Origin: Methylocapsa aurea
GTDB lineage: Bacteria; Pseudomonadota; Alphaproteobacteria; Rhizobiales; Beijerinckiaceae
NCBI RefSeq assembly: GCF_000746085.1
Contig: NZ_KN050804.1
Location: 62,001-126,000, forward strand
Length of the DNA: 64,000 nt
Direction: 5' to 3'
Shown here: in pieces, positions 37,669 to 45,978 of the stretch
How positions within the stretch are numbered: the first letter of the stretch is position 1
How the letters are laid out: every line of letters begins with the position of its first letter
Made by a program: the position numbers and the translations under genes
The notes under the pieces: generated by a model
Told to the model about the DNA's origin: nothing
What the model saw: the letters and a program-made list of their open reading frames with translations, nothing else
Databases searched by the model: none

Positions 37669-37904
37669 GACCAAGGCGCGAATTTCTTCCTGATGCGCGC
37701 AACCTCATCGTCTGCAGCGAATTCGCGCCGATCGGCGGCCTCGATCCCCTCGTTGATTTTATCGAGCTGCCAGGCATTGAGCGCGACATAATCCTCGATC
37801 GCGCGGGCGACGAGCCAGTTGCGGGAACGATCGGTTTTTTCCGCGAGGCGGTCGAGGGCCTCGATCATCGATTCGTCGAGGCGCACGGTGAAAGGTGCGG
37901 GCAT
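37665..37904 (-). CDS. Ribbon-helix-helix antitoxin, orphaned
   Basis: This 79-residue CopG/ParD-type protein has a beta strand PAPFTVRLDESMIEALDRLA, helices through TDRSRNWLVARAIEDYVALN, and a C-terminal tail that would neutralise the toxin (EGIEAADRREFAADDEVARI). ATG 37904 is preferred; a TTG seven codons earlier is possible. The cognate toxin gene should follow with a four-base overlap, but only ~17 codons of it remain. The protein is therefore either a solitary regulator, an anti-addiction relic, or on the way out. Confidence 0.85.
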   Translation of the reverse strand: MPAPFTVRLDESMIEALDRLAEKTDRSRNWLVARAIEDYVALNAWQLDKINEGIEAADRREFAADDEVARIRKKFAPWS

Positions 37905-37990
37905 GGGCGTCGCTTTTTGGCGCAAGAGGCGGTTTGGTCCGCTTGTAGTCTAGGCGAATTTAGAGGTTGGGGGGCAAACCCGTTTGCGGG

Positions 37991-38112
37991 CGGACTCGAC
38001 AACGCGCCGGTTTTTCTCGCCGCCTCGGCCTGGGACCTGGAAAAATGAGCAGGACGAATGGCAAGATGTCGTCTTTTCCGACATCAAGGATTATCAGAAG
38101 GCGGCGGCGTGA
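37991..38112 (+). pseudogene. Fragment of a second prfC 3' end
   Basis: It matches 8592-8714 of prfC closely: APVFLAASAWDL is preserved, then an extra base gives an immediate TGA. The DNA continues to match through ATGTCGTCTTTTCCGACATC and AAGGCGGCGGCGTGA. No more of prfC is present upstream. Confidence 0.88.
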
Positions 38113-38345
38113 AGATATGTCCGGCGAACGATCACGGGTGCTCCGATCAGCACCGGGTACGCTCAATCAGGCCCGTCCGCGTCTCGCGGAAGGCCGTGAG
38201 GCTATAAACGCCGAGAAAGACGAAACTCCCAAGATTAAGAACAAACATGCTTTTCCCCTGAGCTTTTTCCGCGCGGAGAAACGCGCCGTCGCTGGCCGGA
38301 GACAGCATAGCATGGGTTCATGAAGAAGTTTGTTGGGGGATGGGG
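38113..38345 (-). pseudogene. End pieces of a second nnrU-family gene joined by an internal deletion
   Basis: Following the prfC fragment, about 38113-38158 resembles the 3' end of the nnrU-family gene (8715-8757). At about 38159 it jumps to the 5' end (matching 9209-9300) and continues into the gene's own leader up to roughly 38345 (matching to about 9390). The removed middle is the piece now at 37401-37617. Confidence 0.82.
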
Positions 38346-38417
38346 CGGACGGCCCGCCATTCGAGCAAATGATGCGGACGCGTCTTCTGGGACGACGTTT
38401 GCTGACCGGCCAAGAAT

Positions 38418-38440
38418 ATATGATAATGTTTTTATCATAT
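38418..38440. promoter_or_regulatory. Perfect AT-rich palindrome upstream of an accessory gene
   Basis: Inverted arms ATATGATAA (38418-38426) and TTATCATAT (38432-38440) are separated by TGTTT. It lies five bases before ATG 38446 of the accessory gene and in a GC-rich genome is unlikely to be chance. It could be an operator, or a hairpin in the leader. If translation starts at 38320 instead, it is within coding sequence. Confidence 0.55.
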
Positions 38441-38445
38441 ACGAA

Positions 38446-39369
38446 ATGGAGGCTGGGGTGGGCCTGAAGGAAAGCGCCTGTCAGTGGGTGCTGCAAAACA
38501 TGCCGTACGACCGCAGCGACGCTTCGCTGGTCATGTATCTGAATGGGCTCGACGCCCATGGTCTCCTCGTCGTCTATCACAACTGGATGAGCCGACGGGT
38601 GAAGCCGCAACCACGGATAGTTGCCAAGTCGATAGCCTTCCAACAAAATCCCTTGACCGCGCAGCGGGCGAATGATCTCGCGCAGATCATTGACGACATT
38701 GAACAAGGACGCGATCTCACGAAATACCTGAGCCGGGACATCGTACGCGCAGTTGTGCAAGTCCCAGGGCAGTCTCCTCGACGTGATCTCGATTTGATGC
38801 TCAACGACTGGGGCGTCCACCACCTCCATATCTCAACGCAAGTCGAAGCCGATGGATTCGTGCGCCGTGATGGGCCGCTTCTATTTGCGGCATTCAAGCC
38901 GCAAATAGCTTACGTGATCGACATCATGAAACACGGAGATTGGACTCGTGATCATGTTCTCGAAGTGCTCGCTAGCGAATGGCCGAATAAAGGCGTTATC
39001 CATGAAGTGAAGGGCGTGCTTGGCCTTAAAAACCCAATTACAGAGGAGCAGCGGGCGACGTTACGACGTAAACATTGCAATTCAGCTTTTGAATTTCGCG
39101 GCAAGGTGTTCATGCCGATCGGGTTCATGTCAGCTGCCGGAACGACGATGGCGGCAGGGCGCGGAGCGGATCAATTGCTCGATCGGCTCAATGTTTTCGA
39201 GCAGGAGTTTATTCGGAGTCCAGAGAGGTTAAGGGCTGATTTTGAGAGACACGGCTTGGCATTCCCCGATAAGCTAGAATTTGAATTCGCAATTAGAGAG
39301 GATGGATATGGGGTTATCGAAACGAAGACCCGCGCGTGGATCAACTTGACCGGCAATCAGCACGCATGA
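38446..39369 (+). CDS. Accessory protein of unknown function
   Basis: I do not recognise this 307-residue protein. It has no signal peptide or membrane helix. Notable parts are a helical N-terminal portion (GLKESACQWVLQNMPYDRSD), a long basic middle, then DLMLNDWGVHHLHISTQVEA and LLFAAFKPQIAYVIDIMKHG. The H-H-x-H and nearby aspartates could bind metal, and the layout is reminiscent of a nuclease or toxin core. GC content is clearly below that of core genes. An upstream in-frame ATG at 38320 lies inside DNA copied from the nnrU leader, so the start is placed at 38446, after the palindrome. It is flanked by decayed fragments and followed by an integrase remnant, so it was probably acquired. Confidence 0.65.
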   Translation: MEAGVGLKESACQWVLQNMPYDRSDASLVMYLNGLDAHGLLVVYHNWMSRRVKPQPRIVAKSIAFQQNPLTAQRANDLAQIIDDIEQGRDLTKYLSRDIVRAVVQVPGQSPRRDLDLMLNDWGVHHLHISTQVEADGFVRRDGPLLFAAFKPQIAYVIDIMKHGDWTRDHVLEVLASEWPNKGVIHEVKGVLGLKNPITEEQRATLRRKHCNSAFEFRGKVFMPIGFMSAAGTTMAAGRGADQLLDRLNVFEQEFIRSPERLRADFERHGLAFPDKLEFEFAIREDGYGVIETKTRAWINLTGNQHA

Positions 39370-39546
39370 TCCAACTCCTCGCCTTCACCGACCGACGCTC
39401 CTGCCCTCGCTGCCGCCGGCGAACGCGCCTCCTATCGCTTCTTTGAATTCTTCACCGCCAACATCCGCAACCCGAACACGCACCGTGCCTACGCCCGCGC
39501 CCCGCTCGATTTCTTTGATTGGTTTGAGGCCCGCGGCCTCTCCAGC
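39370..39546 (+). pseudogene. Tyrosine recombinase/integrase N-terminal remnant
   Basis: In the frame directly after the accessory gene stop, the sequence reads ALAAAGERASYRFFEFFTAN, then IRNPNTHRAYARAPLDFFDW and FEARGLSSL. This is the SAM-like core-binding domain of a phage-type integrase. The match ends at 39546 and the asd stop codon lies at 39554. There is no catalytic domain anywhere nearby. Confidence 0.78.
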
Positions 39547-39553
39547 CTATTCC

Positions 39554-40588
39554 TCACGCGGCCTTCTTCTTCGGCGCGATCAGCTTGCGGTTGATCAGCG
39601 TCTCGGCGATCTGGATCGCGTTCAGCGCCGCCCCTTTGCGCAGATTGTCGGCCACCACCCATAATACGAGGCCATTCTCGACCGTCGCGTCCTCGCGGAT
39701 GCGGGAAATATAGGTCGCGTCCTCGCCCGCCGCCTCATGCGGCGTGATGTAGCCGCCGCGCTCGCGCTTATCGATCACCAAACAGCCGGGAGCCTCGCGC
39801 AGAATGTCGCGCGCCTCTTCCGCGCTGATCGGGTTCTCGAACTCTATATTGACCGCCTCGGAATGGCCGATGAAGACCGGCACGCGCACGCAGGTGGCGG
39901 TGAGCTTGATCTTGGGATCGAGAATCTTCTTCGTCTCCGCCATCATCTTCCACTCCTCCTTCGTGTAGCCGTCCTCCATGAAGACGTCGATCTCAGGGAT
40001 CACGTTGAAGGCGATGCGCTTGGGAAAATGCTTGGTTTCGACCCCATCGGACACGAAGATCGCACGGGTCTGGGCAAAAAGCTCGTCCATCGCCTCCTTG
40101 CCGGCGCCCGACACCGACTGATAGGTCGACACCACGACACGCAAGATCTTGGCCTTGTCGTGCAGCGGCTTGAGGGCCACCACGAGCTGCGCCGTGGAGC
40201 AATTCGGATTGGCGATGATGTTTTTCTTGGCAAAGCCTGCAATCGCGTCGGCGTTGACCTCTGGCACGATCAGGGGCACCTCGCTGTCATAGCGCCAGGC
40301 CGACGAATTATCGATGACGACGCAGCCCTGCGCGCCGATCCGCGGCGACCATTCCTTGGAGACGGCCCCGCCCGCCGACATCAGGCAGATGTCGACGCCG
40401 CTGAAGTCGAAATTTTCAAGCGCTTTGCATTTCAAGGTCTTGTCGCCGAAGGAAACCTCCGTCCCGAGCGAGCGCGACGAAGCGACCGCCGCTATCTCAT
40501 CGACCGGAAACCGGCGCTCGGCGAGAATATCGAGCATTTCGCGCCCAACATTGCCCGTCGCGCCGACGACGGCGACTTTGAAACCCAT
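39554..40588 (-). CDS. asd: Aspartate-semialdehyde dehydrogenase
   Basis: Asd reduces aspartyl phosphate to the semialdehyde in lysine, threonine, methionine and diaminopimelate synthesis. The protein has 344 residues: NADP-binding VAVVGATGNVGREMLDILAE, VVIDNSSAWRYD, catalytic cysteine in NPNCSTAQLVV, SGAGKEAMDELF, and the substrate His in CVRVPVFIGHSEAVNIEF. GGAG precedes ATG 40588. It is flanked on its 3' side by integrase debris, so its 3' end may have been near an insertion site. Confidence 0.95.
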   Translation of the reverse strand: MGFKVAVVGATGNVGREMLDILAERRFPVDEIAAVASSRSLGTEVSFGDKTLKCKALENFDFSGVDICLMSAGGAVSKEWSPRIGAQGCVVIDNSSAWRYDSEVPLIVPEVNADAIAGFAKKNIIANPNCSTAQLVVALKPLHDKAKILRVVVSTYQSVSGAGKEAMDELFAQTRAIFVSDGVETKHFPKRIAFNVIPEIDVFMEDGYTKEEWKMMAETKKILDPKIKLTATCVRVPVFIGHSEAVNIEFENPISAEEARDILREAPGCLVIDKRERGGYITPHEAAGEDATYISRIREDATVENGLVLWVVADNLRKGAALNAIQIAETLINRKLIAPKKKAA

Positions 40589-40906
40589 GTTTTTCTCCAT
40601 TCGAGCGTGAATGCGCCTGCCGCAAGACCTCGTTGCTTAAGCCAATTGTCGGCCTGCCGCAACGAAATCGCCCGCGCTCTTGCGCCGCCCCCGCCGCCAT
40701 CTTGGTAAAGGCGGCGTTGACGCTAATTTCAATCGGCGGTTGGGCAGTAACGTTTCGCACAATCTTCGGGCCGCACATTGGCGCGCATAAATATGCGCTT
40801 CCTTGGCGCGGCGGGAGGATGGATGCCGATGCGCCTTGCCTTTCAAGGCCGAAACTTTGCCGAGCGAACCAGCGCGGAGTCTCCCCTCGAGCCTGCCCGC
40901 CTCCCA
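40589..40906. other. Intergenic region between asd and a hypothetical gene
   Basis: These divergent genes leave about 320 bases. I see no RNA gene or clear hairpin. Part may code if the following gene starts earlier than chosen (an in-frame ATG lies at 40793 and a further start at 40778). Confidence 0.35.
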
Positions 40907-41734
40907 ATGTCGCGCTCGCGGCGCTCGCGGCGCCTGCTCCGGCGCCTCTGGATGGCCGCTCTCGCCGCCTCGAGTCTCTCAGGCGCATTGGCGCTCCTCA
41001 ACGCGGCCCAAAACCCCGTTTCGCCTGGCGCGGGAGCGCCCGCGACCCCGCCGGCGCCTTCGCCCGCATGGATCGAAATCCCGCGCCCCGTGGAGCTGTT
41101 CCGGCTTGAAGCGCCTGAATTAGGCAAAGAAACCCGAAGTTACGAAGCACGGCGGCGGCGGACCGGCAGCGGCCGGCAGGACATTCTGGCCTTTGGCGGC
41201 GTCAACGGCTCCGGCCCCTTCCTGCGCCTGACGCTCTACCAACTCGGCGCCGAGCGCGCCCCCGATGCGGCCTTTTACGTCGACCTCGCCCGCCGCGCCG
41301 CCGAAATCGGCCGCGCAATCACCCGCGCGGCGCAGCCTACCGCCCTGCCAACGCGCTTCGGCGGCTTCGAGGCCGCGGACCTCACCTTAATGCGGAGCGA
41401 TTCTTCCCAAACCGCCTGCCTTGGTTTCCGAAGCGCCAATGGAACCGGGAAACTGCGCATCACCGGCTTTGCCTGCAACGGCGCGGACGGATCCCTCCCA
41501 TTGGCCACATCGAAACCGGCGCTGGCTTGCCTTCTCGACCGGATCGAACTCGCCCCCGCCGCCGAGAACGCTGAAGTCATCGCGCTCTTCGCCGCGCGGG
41601 AGTTGAACGGCGACACCGCTTGCGCCGAGCGGGCGCCCGAGCCGACGCCTCTGCGCGGCGGCCGCTTCGACGAGGCGCAGTTCGATGCGGCCCAAGGGGC
41701 CGCATTGGGCAAGAGCGCAAGAAAAATTCGTTAA
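40907..41734 (+). CDS. Conserved hypothetical membrane-anchored or secreted protein
   Basis: This protein of about 275 residues starts with a very basic stretch (MSRSRRSRRLLRRLWMAALA) leading into a hydrophobic anchor and a proline/alanine-rich linker. A soluble domain follows (IPRPVELFRLEAPELGKETR, GRQDILAFGGVNGSGPFLRL) with four cysteines, two of them in TACLGFRS and GFACNGAD. The architecture suggests an inner-membrane-anchored periplasmic protein. I do not recognise a named family. The start is uncertain; earlier in-frame ATGs exist at 40793, 40823 and 40829. Confidence 0.6.
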   Translation: MSRSRRSRRLLRRLWMAALAASSLSGALALLNAAQNPVSPGAGAPATPPAPSPAWIEIPRPVELFRLEAPELGKETRSYEARRRRTGSGRQDILAFGGVNGSGPFLRLTLYQLGAERAPDAAFYVDLARRAAEIGRAITRAAQPTALPTRFGGFEAADLTLMRSDSSQTACLGFRSANGTGKLRITGFACNGADGSLPLATSKPALACLLDRIELAPAAENAEVIALFAARELNGDTACAERAPEPTPLRGGRFDEAQFDAAQGAALGKSARKIR

Positions 41735-41923
41735 TTCGAAACCTCAATTCGGCTGAACCTAAATGCTGCACTTGCGTTGTAGCTGAGTTGCGGCAGAGAT
41801 ATCGCTTGGTTGCGGAAGCCCTAAGAGGCGCATAATAAGGCAATGTCGCCTCAATGCATTCGTTCAAGCGGTCCTCGCCGCTGACGCAAGCCGCCGCCTG
41901 TTCAGGACGGCGCGCGCCCACAA

Positions 41924-42733
41924 ATGGAGCTGCCTGTGTTTTCTCGACTACTGTTTGCGGTTGCCCGGCGCCTGCCGTTCAAAATCGAAAAGCTCTATGT
42001 TCCCGCCATGGGACAGGTGATCAACCGCCCTGGCGATTCCAGCTCCGTATTTGGCGAGATTTTCGTCAGCCAGATATATCAGCCCATCGCGCCGCTGCCC
42101 CATGGAGCGACCGCCGTCGACCTCGGAAGCAATGTTGGCTATTTCACTATCTTTATAAATCAGCGGATCAAAGACGGAAAAATATTTGTATTCGAAGCCA
42201 GCCCTAAAGCATTCGCTCATCTCGAAAACAACATCTCCCGCATTTCGCGGAAAAATGGCAATACGATAGATATCCATAATGTCGCTATTTGCGATTATTC
42301 CGGCGAAATCGACTTCATGGTCGACAATACCCATGATTCCAATGTCGCCGCGGCCGCCTACCGCGACATTTCAACCTTCCAAGACGCCGATCATTTCGTC
42401 TCGATCCGGATCCCCTGCGAAACGATCGGTCACTATGTTAAAGGCCGCATAGACTTTCTCAAATGCGATATTGAAGGCGCGGAATATGGCGTCCTTACAG
42501 ATGAACTGCTCAATCCCGCCAAAGTAGGACAATTTGTCGTCGAATTCCATGACATCGATGAGCATAGGAGCGAATTCGATCACATCATTGAGACATCTCT
42601 CAATCGTGGATACGCGATCTACGACAAGAAAAACGAGCCGGTCATCTCTTTCGACGACTTGCATCGGGTCCGGAAAGAGTTGGGACTCCACAGCACTATA
42701 TTGAAGTTTTGTGCGAAGTCCCTGCTGAATTAA
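41924..42733 (+). CDS. FkbM-family methyltransferase
   Basis: This 269-residue class I SAM-dependent methyltransferase has motif I VDLGSNVGYFTIF, the acidic motif VFEASPKAFAHLENN and the FkbM hallmark IDFLKCDIEGAEYGVL with VVEFHDIDEH after it. FkbM proteins O-methylate sugars, polysaccharide components or secondary metabolites. No glycan cluster is adjacent. Base composition is lower in GC than neighbouring genes, so transfer is likely. A palindromic repeat follows six bases after the stop. Confidence 0.88.
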   Translation: MELPVFSRLLFAVARRLPFKIEKLYVPAMGQVINRPGDSSSVFGEIFVSQIYQPIAPLPHGATAVDLGSNVGYFTIFINQRIKDGKIFVFEASPKAFAHLENNISRISRKNGNTIDIHNVAICDYSGEIDFMVDNTHDSNVAAAAYRDISTFQDADHFVSIRIPCETIGHYVKGRIDFLKCDIEGAEYGVLTDELLNPAKVGQFVVEFHDIDEHRSEFDHIIETSLNRGYAIYDKKNEPVISFDDLHRVRKELGLHSTILKFCAKSLLN

Positions 42734-42738
42734 GCATC

Positions 42739-42813
42739 TAGAGCATGCTTCGACCCTTGGAATCTGAGCGATTCCTTCCCGATCAGATCATTCCATATGC
42801 TCGGGAAGCGCTC
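42739..42813. repeat. Composite palindromic repeat, copy 4 (inverted)
   Basis: The reverse complement (GAGCGCTTCCC, then ATGGAATGATCTGATCGG, then GGAATCGCTC) aligns closely with 57754-57812. It ends with TAGAGCATGC on the plus strand. Located between fkbM and a small secreted-protein gene. Confidence 0.75.
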
Positions 42814-43017
42814 ATGATTGATGTCCATTTGCCGTGCGCCGACAGGGGCTGGGAGGGCGGAGCGGATGCCCCAGCAGGCGCGCCGCTTCGCCCGTTTTTT
42901 GGAGCCGGCTTTCGGCGAAGAACAAAGAAAAGCCGCTAATGCGCAATTTCCCCGGATTCCGATCGAACTAAAACGTTGCTCTTGCGTTATAGCTAAAATG
43001 GCACGGGGTTTTTGAAA

Positions 43018-43377
43018 ATGTATCGCAAGACGACTTCGCTCATCGCAGCCGCCGCCGTCGCAGCTGCGATGACCACCGCCGCAGCGGCGCAAACCAAGCC
43101 GCTTCGCCATCACCAGAATCGGCAGGCGGTGGCGGCCCGTTATAATGACGAACGTCCGCCGCTGACTGTCAGCAAGCGCAGCTGGCTTGATCCCGGCCCG
43201 GTCGTTCCGGTGGGCAGCATGTCAAATTATGTCACCGCCAGCACGGTCTTCAACCGCACCCCCGATCAGGTCAACCAGCGATCGTTGTATGGCAATGAGC
43301 TGCTGCCAAGGCCCCTCGAAATTCCGGTTCGCTCGCAGCCCCTCATCGAGTTCGAGACGCCAGCCTACCCCTATTGA
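43018..43377 (+). CDS. Small secreted protein, unknown function
   Basis: This 119-residue product has a signal peptide (MYRKTTSLIAAAAVAAAMTT, cleavage near AAAAQT). The mature part is basic, then proline-rich (DPGPVVPVGSMSNYVTASTV, ELLPRPLEIPVRSQPLIEFE). GGGG precedes ATG 43018. It is probably periplasmic. I know no function. It is convergent with leuB, the two separated by a long stem-loop. Confidence 0.6.
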   Translation: MYRKTTSLIAAAAVAAAMTTAAAAQTKPLRHHQNRQAVAARYNDERPPLTVSKRSWLDPGPVVPVGSMSNYVTASTVFNRTPDQVNQRSLYGNELLPRPLEIPVRSQPLIEFETPAYPY

Positions 43378-43455
43378 TTTCGCGCTTTGCGAAAGCAGGG
43401 TCTGACGCTCCGAGCTTCGGCGCGCCAGACTAAAAGACAAGACCAAGAAAATAAT

Positions 43456-43510
43456 AAGGCGGCTAGACGCAAAACTCTTTTCCGGGAGCTGTCTATCTTA
43501 TAGCCGCCTT
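43456..43510. terminator. Stem-loop between convergent genes
   Basis: Perfect 10-base arms AAGGCGGCTA (43456-43465) and TAGCCGCCTT (43501-43510) enclose a 35-base loop. The right arm touches the leuB stop codon. The loop is long and no T-run follows, so it is at best an imperfect bidirectional terminator. Confidence 0.4.
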
Positions 43511-44622
43511 CACCTTAGCGAGGCTTGCAGTTCCGCGAGAATCGCATCGCCCATCTCTATCGTCGAAATGGTCTCCTGCGCATCGCCCTTGATATCGGCG
43601 GTGCGCAGGCCTTTTTCGAGCACACCGGAAATGGCCCTATCGATCCGGTCGGCGACTTCGCCGAGATTGAACGAATAGCGCAACGCCATGCCGAGCGAAC
43701 TGATCATCGCGATCGGGTTGGCGAGCCCCTTGCCCGCGATGTCCGGTGCCGAGCCATGCACTGGCTCATAGAGCGCTTTGCGCGTTTCGCTCCGCGCATT
43801 TTTTTCGCCGAGCGAAGCCGAAGGCAACATGCCTAGCGAGCCGGTGAGCATCGCGGCCACATCCGAGAGCATATCGCCAAAAAGATTATCGGTGACGATC
43901 ACGTCGAATTGCTTCGGCCGGCGGACGAGCTGCATGCCGAGAGAGTCGGCAAGCTGATGCTCCAGGAGGACATCGGGATATTCGCGCGCATGCAAAGCGG
44001 TGATGACCTCGTTCCAGAGCACCCCGGACTTCATCACATTGCGCTTTTCAGATGAGGTGACCTTATTGCGCCGCTTGCGCGCGAGTTCGAAGGCGACGCG
44101 CCCGATCCGCTCGATTTCATAGGTGTCATAGACCTGCGTATCGATGCCTCGCTTCTGCCCATTGCCAAGATCGATGATCTGTTTCGGCTCGCCGAAATAG
44201 ACCCCGCCGGTCAATTCGCGAACGATCATGAGATCAAGCCCGTCGACGAGTTCGCGCTTCAGCGACGAGGCGTCGGCGAGCGCCGGATAGCAGATCGCCG
44301 GACGCAAATTGGCGAAAAGCTGCAGATCCTTGCGCAACCGCAAAAGCCCCGCTTCGGGCCGCAGCTCATAGGGCACGCCGTCCCATTTCGGACCGCCGAC
44401 AGCCGCCAGCAACACCGCGTCGGCCGCCTCGGCGCGCTCCATGTCGGCGTCGCTGATCGCTTGTCCGTGCACGTCATAAGCCGCGCCGCCGACGAGGCCT
44501 TTTTCGATTTCGAATTGGACGATTCCCTCCCGCGTCAACCAGGTCGCGATTTTCTCGACCTCGGCCGTGATTTCGGGACCTATGCCATCGCCGGGCAGGA
44601 CAAACAATTTATAGACGGCCAT
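43510..44622 (-). CDS. leuB: 3-isopropylmalate dehydrogenase
   Basis: LeuB oxidatively decarboxylates 3-isopropylmalate in leucine biosynthesis. The protein has 370 residues: [37 protein letters not shown], the catalytic [13 protein letters not shown] and [17 protein letters not shown] tyrosine, metal-binding [20 protein letters not shown], and [20 protein letters not shown]. The start at 44622 matches the family; the frame is open 15 codons further. No other leu genes are in the window. Confidence 0.95.
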   Translation of the reverse strand: MAVYKLFVLPGDGIGPEITAEVEKIATWLTREGIVQFEIEKGLVGGAAYDVHGQAISDADMERAEAADAVLLAAVGGPKWDGVPYELRPEAGLLRLRKDLQLFANLRPAICYPALADASSLKRELVDGLDLMIVRELTGGVYFGEPKQIIDLGNGQKRGIDTQVYDTYEIERIGRVAFELARKRRNKVTSSEKRNVMKSGVLWNEVITALHAREYPDVLLEHQLADSLGMQLVRRPKQFDVIVTDNLFGDMLSDVAAMLTGSLGMLPSASLGEKNARSETRKALYEPVHGSAPDIAGKGLANPIAMISSLGMALRYSFNLGEVADRIDRAISGVLEKGLRTADIKGDAQETISTIEMGDAILAELQASLR

Positions 44623-44808
44623 TGATGCGCCTTGTTCCTTGGTTCTTTTTCGAACGCCACCAATCACATCATGGACATGCTGGCAAGATTCTCATGCTGG
44701 GGGAAAGCAGACCGGCGCCTTGACGGGCCGCCGCCACGTGCGCGACGACACTGCAAGGCCCGAGGGCAAAGCTAAACTCTCCTCATCTTAAAGGGGGGAG
44801 TTTTTTCT

Positions 44809-45849
44809 ATGCTGGGCAATCGGATTTTTAAGGCGGCGTCGGCAGTTTTTTTGATGCTGTCAGGTGCGACGATGGCTGCCATCCCGGCGGCCGCGGCGAT
44901 GCAATATCCTTATGGGCTGGGAGTCGATCAGAATACCGGCGCGCTTTATGTCGCCGATCCGTCAAGCGGGGTTTTCGTCTTCAACCCCGTGTCCAGCGCG
45001 CTTTCATCTTTTGTGGCGGCGCCCAATGCGTTTTCGATCGCGGTGGACAATAACGGGCTCATCTATGCTGGCATTGTCGGCGCCGATGGCCACATCAATG
45101 TCTACGACGCCAACCACAAAGCCATCAACTCACTGCCCGTTCCGCCTGGCGACAGCCCGATAACGATGGTGCTCGACGCTGATAATATTCTTTATCAGTC
45201 AAACGGGCATAGCGCCACACCCGTTCCAGGCGGTCAAAGCAGTACGGAAATAAACGCCTACAACAACGATCTTACGCTCCCATACAACAATGCAAATTTC
45301 GTCGCTATGTTTCCAGCATATAGAAAGCTGCAAACCTATACGGATTTGGCGCCTGGAACAAAATATGCGCTGGCCTATGACAATGGCCGAGTTTTCGTTG
45401 TGGCGAAAAGGGACGGAGCTTTTATCTATAACGTATATGAAGCACCAAACCTTCTCTCCGGGCAAGCAGTGGACATATTCAACCGCACATTCACAGCGGC
45501 CAACTCCCTAAGTCCTGACTACGGAGCGGCAGTGGTGACCAACCACAATATCAATGTGATAGGCTCGGCCTTCGCGACGGCGGCGGACGCCAACCACAAC
45601 ATCTTCTACACCGACCCCGACGGAAGGAACATCACCGTCGCGGCGAAGGGCCGCGCCGCGAAGGCATTGCTGACCAATCTTCCGTCATCGCCCTACGGGA
45701 TTGCTTTCGATAAATCACGGGCAAGACTCTATGTGTCATTCCCAAGCGAACATCTCATCCGCGCCTATAAGGTCACCTACGCCACGCAAAACGGCGTCAG
45801 CGTCCCAGCCATTTCGTCAACGCCGCTCGGGATTATCCAGCAACGCTAG
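44809..45849 (+). CDS. Secreted beta-propeller protein
   Basis: This 346-residue exported protein has a signal peptide (LMLSGATMAAIPAAAA). It shows recurrent propeller blades of NHL/SMP-30 flavour: YGLGVDQNTGALYVADPSSG, SIAVDNNGLIYAGIV, TMVLDADNILYQSN, and YGIAFDKSRARLYVSFPSEH. A strong GGGGGGAG ribosome site precedes the ATG. The function is unknown; it may bind an extracytoplasmic partner. GC content drops in the middle. The TAG stop is the first TAG of a palindromic repeat. Confidence 0.75.
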   Translation: MLGNRIFKAASAVFLMLSGATMAAIPAAAAMQYPYGLGVDQNTGALYVADPSSGVFVFNPVSSALSSFVAAPNAFSIAVDNNGLIYAGIVGADGHINVYDANHKAINSLPVPPGDSPITMVLDADNILYQSNGHSATPVPGGQSSTEINAYNNDLTLPYNNANFVAMFPAYRKLQTYTDLAPGTKYALAYDNGRVFVVAKRDGAFIYNVYEAPNLLSGQAVDIFNRTFTAANSLSPDYGAAVVTNHNINVIGSAFATAADANHNIFYTDPDGRNITVAAKGRAAKALLTNLPSSPYGIAFDKSRARLYVSFPSEHLIRAYKVTYATQNGVSVPAISSTPLGIIQQR

Positions 45850-45968
45850 AGCTGGTGATTTCAGACAAAATCGCGCGCTTCCCTCCAGAGTCTGAATCCG
45901 CCTCTCATCAAAGCATTAGAGCGTGAAAATGGCTTGCAGATCCCTTCTGCAAGCCATTTTGCTCTTTA
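45847..45968. repeat. Composite palindromic repeat, copy 5, with terminator-like hairpin
   Basis: It opens TAGAGC at the stop codon of the propeller gene and matches copy 1 in its middle. It ends in a perfect 15-base hairpin, AAAATGGCTTGCAGA (45928-45942) / TCTGCAAGCCATTTT (45948-45962), bracketed by AGAGC/GCTCT. The hairpin lies between two convergent genes and probably terminates transcription. Confidence 0.85.
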
Positions 45969-45978
45969 CAGTGAGCGC

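Noticed and set aside
42999-43016. TGGCACGG followed by TTTTTG before the small secreted-protein gene, resembling a sigma-54 promoter
   Set aside because: The invariant GC of the -12 element is absent at the required spacing, and the site ends two bases from the start codon.
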